Positions 4,602 through 5,976 of a DNA stretch of 5,976 nucleotides are shown here, in pieces. The DNA lies in contig CAMDZY010000113.1 of assembly GCA_945910975.1 (NCBI GenBank), positions 1 to 5,976 on the forward strand. The letters are read 5' to 3'. This DNA is from an uncultured Clostridia bacterium (GTDB lineage: Bacteria > Bacillota > Clostridia > Oscillospirales > Oscillospiraceae). The notes below the pieces were generated by a model, which searched no databases, was not told the origin of the DNA, and saw only the letters and a list, made by a program, of their open reading frames with translations. Within the stretch, counting starts at the first letter, position 1. Each line of letters opens with the position of its first letter. The position numbers were made by a program, and so were the translations under genes.

Positions 4602-5976
4602 ATGCTGCAAAAGAATCAAATCTACACCGCATCCGTGGACGGCTTCACCTCCGACGGGCTTGGCGTCTGCCATGTGGAGGGCTGCGCCGTGTTTGTCCCG
4701 AATGCCGTGCCGGACGAAGAATACCAAATCCGCATCGAACACGTCGGCAAGACCAGCGCCTACGGCAAAATTGAACGCATCGTGACCCGCTCCGCACACC
4801 GCGTCAATCGCCGCTGCCCCTATGCCAAGCAGTGCGGAGGCTGCACATTTTGGCACATGGATTACGAAACGGAGCTGAGCATCAAGCGCCAACGCGTCAT
4901 CGACGCCTTGATGCGCATCGGCGGCATTGCACCCAGCGAAGTGCCGATTATTGGCGCAGACAGCACCGACGGCTACCGCAACAAGGTGCAGTTTCCGGTC
5001 AGAAGCGTCAAGGGCAAGCCGGTTGCCGGTTTTTTCAAGGAAAAGTCGCACGAAATCGTCCCGATCAATAACTGCCTGATTCAACCGGAGTGTGCCGACC
5101 TTGTACGGAAGACGGTGATGGAGTTTGTCGAAAAATTCTGCATCCAATGCTACGACGAAAGCACGCACACCGGTCTGCTCCGCCATATTTACGTCCGCTG
5201 CGGCGCGGTGAGCGGCCAGATTTTGGTGTGCCTTGTCATCAACGGCAAGAGGCTCCCCCACGCAAAAGCGCTGGTCGCGATGCTGCAAGCGCGCGTGGAA
5301 AACATCAAATCGATTGTGTTAAGCGTCAATACGAAACGTGGAAATACTATTTTAGGGGATGAAATTCTTCCCCTGCTGGGCGACGGCACGATCGAGGACG
5401 AATTGTGCGGCCTGCGTTTTCGCCTGTCGGCGCGTTCGTTCTATCAGGTCAACCATGCTCAGGCCGAGCGGCTGTATCAAATTGCCCTGCGGTATGCCGA
5501 TCTTCGACCCGACGAAATTGCGCTGGATCTGTATTGCGGAACCGGCACAATCACACTGTGTCTGGCGCGCCAAGCCGGTAAAGTGATCGGCGTGGAGGTG
5601 ATTCCGGCAGCGATTGCCGACGCCAAAGAAAATGCCCAACGCAACAACATCACAAACGCCGAATTTTTCTGTGCCGACGCCGGCCAAGCCGCACAGCAGC
5701 TTGCAGCCTCCGGCATCCGCCCCGACGTCATCGTTGTAGACCCCCCAAGAAAGGGCCTGTCCCCCGATGTCATCGCCGCCATCCAATCCATGTCCCCCAC
5801 CCGCCTGGTCTACGTCTCCTGCGACCCCGCCACCCTCTCCCGCGACCTCCACCTCCTCTCCCCCACCTACACCTACCAAACCGCCACAGCCGTCGATATG
5901 TTCCCAAGGTGCAGCCATGTGGAGACGGTTGTCTTGCTTTCCAAGGGTGAGATCGACTCGAAAAAGATTCGGGTGG
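4602..5976 (+). CDS. rlmD: 23S rRNA m5U methyltransferase, RlmD/TrmA family (3' end outside the window)
   Basis: SAM-dependent RNA uridine C5-methyltransferase; 458 residues are present and the frame is still open. The N-terminal TRAM-like RNA-binding domain is at about 5-60. A 4Fe-4S cysteine set follows: C72-x5-C78-x2-C81 (RRCPYAKQCGGC), then C158 (INNCLIQ). The central domain reaches FYQVN (280-284). The SAM-binding loop is LDLYCGTGT (308-316), followed by VVDPPRKG (378-385), the catalytic nucleophile C407 in YVSCDPATLSRD, and the catalytic base E441 in RCSHVETVVLL. Family proteins often end soon after that motif; here SKGEIDSKKIRV continues to the window edge, so a C-terminal extension is likely. 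The ATG at 4602 is chosen by ribosome-site spacing. Firmicute paralogues (RlmCD, RlmFO-like) methylate U747 and/or U1939, so the exact target is uncertain. Residues 403-425 use only C-ending codons. Confidence 0.92.
   Translation, partial: MLQKNQIYTASVDGFTSDGLGVCHVEGCAVFVPNAVPDEEYQIRIEHVGKTSAYGKIERIVTRSAHRVNRRCPYAKQCGGCTFWHMDYETELSIKRQRVIDALMRIGGIAPSEVPIIGADSTDGYRNKVQFPVRSVKGKPVAGFFKEKSHEIVPINNCLIQPECADLVRKTVMEFVEKFCIQCYDESTHTGLLRHIYVRCGAVSGQILVCLVINGKRLPHAKALVAMLQARVENIKSIVLSVNTKRGNTILGDEILPLLGDGTIEDELCGLRFRLSARSFYQVNHAQAERLYQIALRYADLRPDEIALDLYCGTGTITLCLARQAGKVIGVEVIPAAIADAKENAQRNNITNAEFFCADAGQAAQQLAASGIRPDVIVVDPPRKGLSPDVIAAIQSMSPTRLVYVSCDPATLSRDLHLLSPTYTYQTATAVDMFPRCSHVETVVLLSKGEIDSKKIRV

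Noticed and set aside
4491..5288. Minus-strand open frame opposite rlmD
   Set aside because: Antisense to a gene with intact cysteine cluster and SAM motifs; low-complexity A/D/H/V-rich translation, and its end reads through the rlmD promoter and parS.
5352..5918. Glycine-rich minus-strand open frame
   Set aside because: The Gly-rich stretch is only the complement of the C-rich codon run in rlmD.

Overview
The window looks like bacterial chromosome from a mid-GC Firmicute, most likely class Clostridia and perhaps the Oscillospirales/Ruminococcaceae (host call is inference). The reasons are the parA-parB-serS gene order, strong AGGAGG-type ribosome sites, TTGACA/TATAAT-like promoters with extended TGN -10 elements, a Gram-positive-style LexA, a PflX-type radical SAM protein, and perfect parS sites matching the Bacillus/Clostridium consensus. 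The parS cluster beside parAB argues for an origin-proximal position.

Layout. Everything from 1 to 4473 reads leftward (minus strand). Going downstream from position 4473, a PflX-like radical SAM gene (GTG start) is followed after a 65-bp gap by lexA, which has its own promoter. Next comes a 319-bp gene-free region (2629-2947). It carries two parS sites, two leftward promoters and an unusually dense set of short perfect hairpins. After it lies a tight four-gene operon: parA, parB (ATGA overlap), a small single-pass membrane coiled-coil protein of unknown function (10-nt gap), and serS (14-nt gap; its 3' end is outside the window). A divergent gene on the plus strand, an RlmD/TrmA-family 23S rRNA m5U methyltransferase, begins at 4602 and runs out of the right edge. 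A third perfect parS lies in its 5' leader.

How it fits together. ParA and ParB are the chromosome-partitioning ATPase and CTPase. The three TGTTTCACGTGAAACA sites are the ParB loading sites, so the window holds a complete parABS module. The two parS sites upstream of the parA promoters, and the third between the predicted rlmD transcription start and its ribosome site, place ParB where it could affect transcription. LexA is a complete self-cleaving repressor, and a palindrome over its promoter -35 region is the best candidate operator. No transposase, integrase, CRISPR array, tRNA or rRNA was seen. I found no wholly new multigene system. The least explained items are the small membrane protein between parB and serS and the structured parA leader.
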